A stretch of 64,000 nt of DNA. Source: Niastella populi. Its GTDB lineage: Bacteria > Bacteroidota > Bacteroidia > Chitinophagales > Chitinophagaceae. A program made the translations under genes and the position numbers. The stretch is taken from positions 1-64,000 of the forward strand of contig NZ_LWBP01000123.1 of NCBI RefSeq assembly GCF_002078015.1, written 5' to 3'. How positions within the stretch are numbered: position 1 is the stretch's first letter; each line of letters starts with the position of its first letter. The notes under the pieces are model-generated. The model saw nothing but the letters and a program-made list of their open reading frames with translations. It made no database searches and was not told the origin of the DNA. Shown in pieces: positions 63,220-64,000 of the stretch.

Positions 63220-64000
63220 TGGACAGGAATATCAAACTTAAAGACGACCTGTTGCGGGAACTGGAAGAAACCCGCCGCCAGTTGTACGAAGCTAAAGAAA
63301 CCATCGAGGCTATTCGTACAGGTCAGGTCGACGCGCTCGTTGTACAAAAAGGCAGCACCCACCAGTTATATACACTTAAAACAGCCGATCATACTTACCG
63401 GATATTTATCGAAAAAATGACCGAGGGCGCATTAACGCTCAGCCAGCAGGGCATTATCCTGTATGCCAATTCAAGTTTCGGTAATATGATCGGTATGCCG
63501 CTTTCGAGCATCATTGGCCTTCCATTCGAACAGTTCATTTCAAAAGACAACCTTGCTTTTTATAAAACGCTTTTCAAAACCTCCTGGGCAGGTGATTGCA
63601 AAGGAGAAGTAGAGATCTTTTATAACGGCAACCGTACACCGGTTCAACTTTCACTCACCGTGCTCGAGCTCGATGAAGGCATAGCCCTAAGCATCATCAT
63701 TACCGATCTCACCCTGCAAAAAAACACCCAAAGAAAACTTGAAGAGAACAATCGCCAACTTGAACACCTGAACCATACACTCGAAAACAGCAATCACGAT
63801 CTGCAGCAGTTTGCATCGGTAGCATCGCATGACCTGCAGGAACCTTTGCGCAAGATCCAGATGTTTTCAAACATTTTGAAGAATAAAGCATCGGGCAATT
63901 TAAGCAATGAAGAGATTGCCTACCTTGAAAAGATCATCGCTTCCACCGAACGCATGAAAGCATTGATAATTGACATCCTGAATTACAGCAGACTTTCTGC
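63219..64000 (+). CDS. PAS-histidine kinase, 3' end beyond window
   Basis: Starts at ATG 63219, overlapping the kaiB stop by one base. At least 260 residues are visible. N-terminal coiled coil (LKDDLLRELEETRRQLYEA), a PAS domain (about 65-175: GIILYANSSFGNMIGMPLSSI), a second coiled coil and a HisKA domain with the His in ASHDLQEPLRK. No TM segment, so a cytosolic kinase. Its ATPase part lies beyond 64000. The position ties it to KaiC output, as SasA/KaiC-linked kinases in other bacteria, but it has no KaiB-like domain of its own. Confidence 0.9.
   Translation, partial: MDRNIKLKDDLLRELEETRRQLYEAKETIEAIRTGQVDALVVQKGSTHQLYTLKTADHTYRIFIEKMTEGALTLSQQGIILYANSSFGNMIGMPLSSIIGLPFEQFISKDNLAFYKTLFKTSWAGDCKGEVEIFYNGNRTPVQLSLTVLELDEGIALSIIITDLTLQKNTQRKLEENNRQLEHLNHTLENSNHDLQQFASVASHDLQEPLRKIQMFSNILKNKASGNLSNEEIAYLEKIIASTERMKALIIDILNYSRLS

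Overview
The window reads as chromosome of a Bacteroidota bacterium, most likely family Chitinophagaceae (Chitinophaga/Niastella-like). The basis is gene content and signals: a SusC/SusD pair under an ECF sigma/FecR pair, a gliding-motility (type IX secretion) C-terminal domain protein, Bacteroidota-type lipoproteins, TAnnTTTG promoter elements and very weak Shine-Dalgarno sequences. No tRNA, rRNA, CRISPR array, insertion sequence or phage gene was seen.

Layout. 0-6.5 kb: secreted and surface proteins (a large partial surface protein, small lipoproteins, a parallel beta-helix lipoprotein, a FISUMP-domain lipoprotein). 6.7-18 kb: an AraC-type regulator, a MauE-like redox membrane protein, a 65-residue exported Cys-rich peptide and a propeller-like protein on the plus strand. 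These converge on a minus-strand set: TlpA-type thioredoxin, SusD, SusC, FecR and ECF sigma. 18.2-26.4 kb: a decayed histidine kinase, a large T9SS cargo protein, a TfoX-like protein, a lipoprotein, a second ECF sigma with a membrane partner, and a GNAT acetyltransferase. 26.4-34 kb: GH2 glycosidase, YeiH-type exporter, phytoene-dehydrogenase-like flavoprotein and arylsulfatase. 34.3-46.6 kb: a potassium locus. It holds a small ORF, kdpF, kdpA, kdpB, kdpC, a porin, a separate KdpD sensor module and a separate histidine kinase on the minus strand, with kup divergent and a sigma54-type response regulator beyond it; no kdpE is present. 47-56 kb: housekeeping genes (rhomboid, tilS, etfBA, bifunctional nuclease, ispE, ornithine aminotransferase, VIT-family transporter, Uma2 nuclease). 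57-60 kb: MFS exporter and GH28. 60.8-64 kb: a tight kaiC-kaiB-kaiB-histidine kinase operon running off the window edge.

The most interesting items are: (1) the kaiC/kaiB/kaiB/PAS-kinase operon with two similar terminator-ended leader blocks in front of it; (2) the rearranged Kdp locus with a 27-residue membrane ORF ahead of kdpF; (3) the exported Cys-rich peptide with a thiol-redox neighbourhood and a structured ~100-nt element; (4) a class of imperfect inverted, word-like repeats in many intergenic gaps, one apparently inserted in frame into tilS; (5) a histidine-kinase pseudogene made by an internal deletion. All assignments come from reading the sequence; no database search was run.
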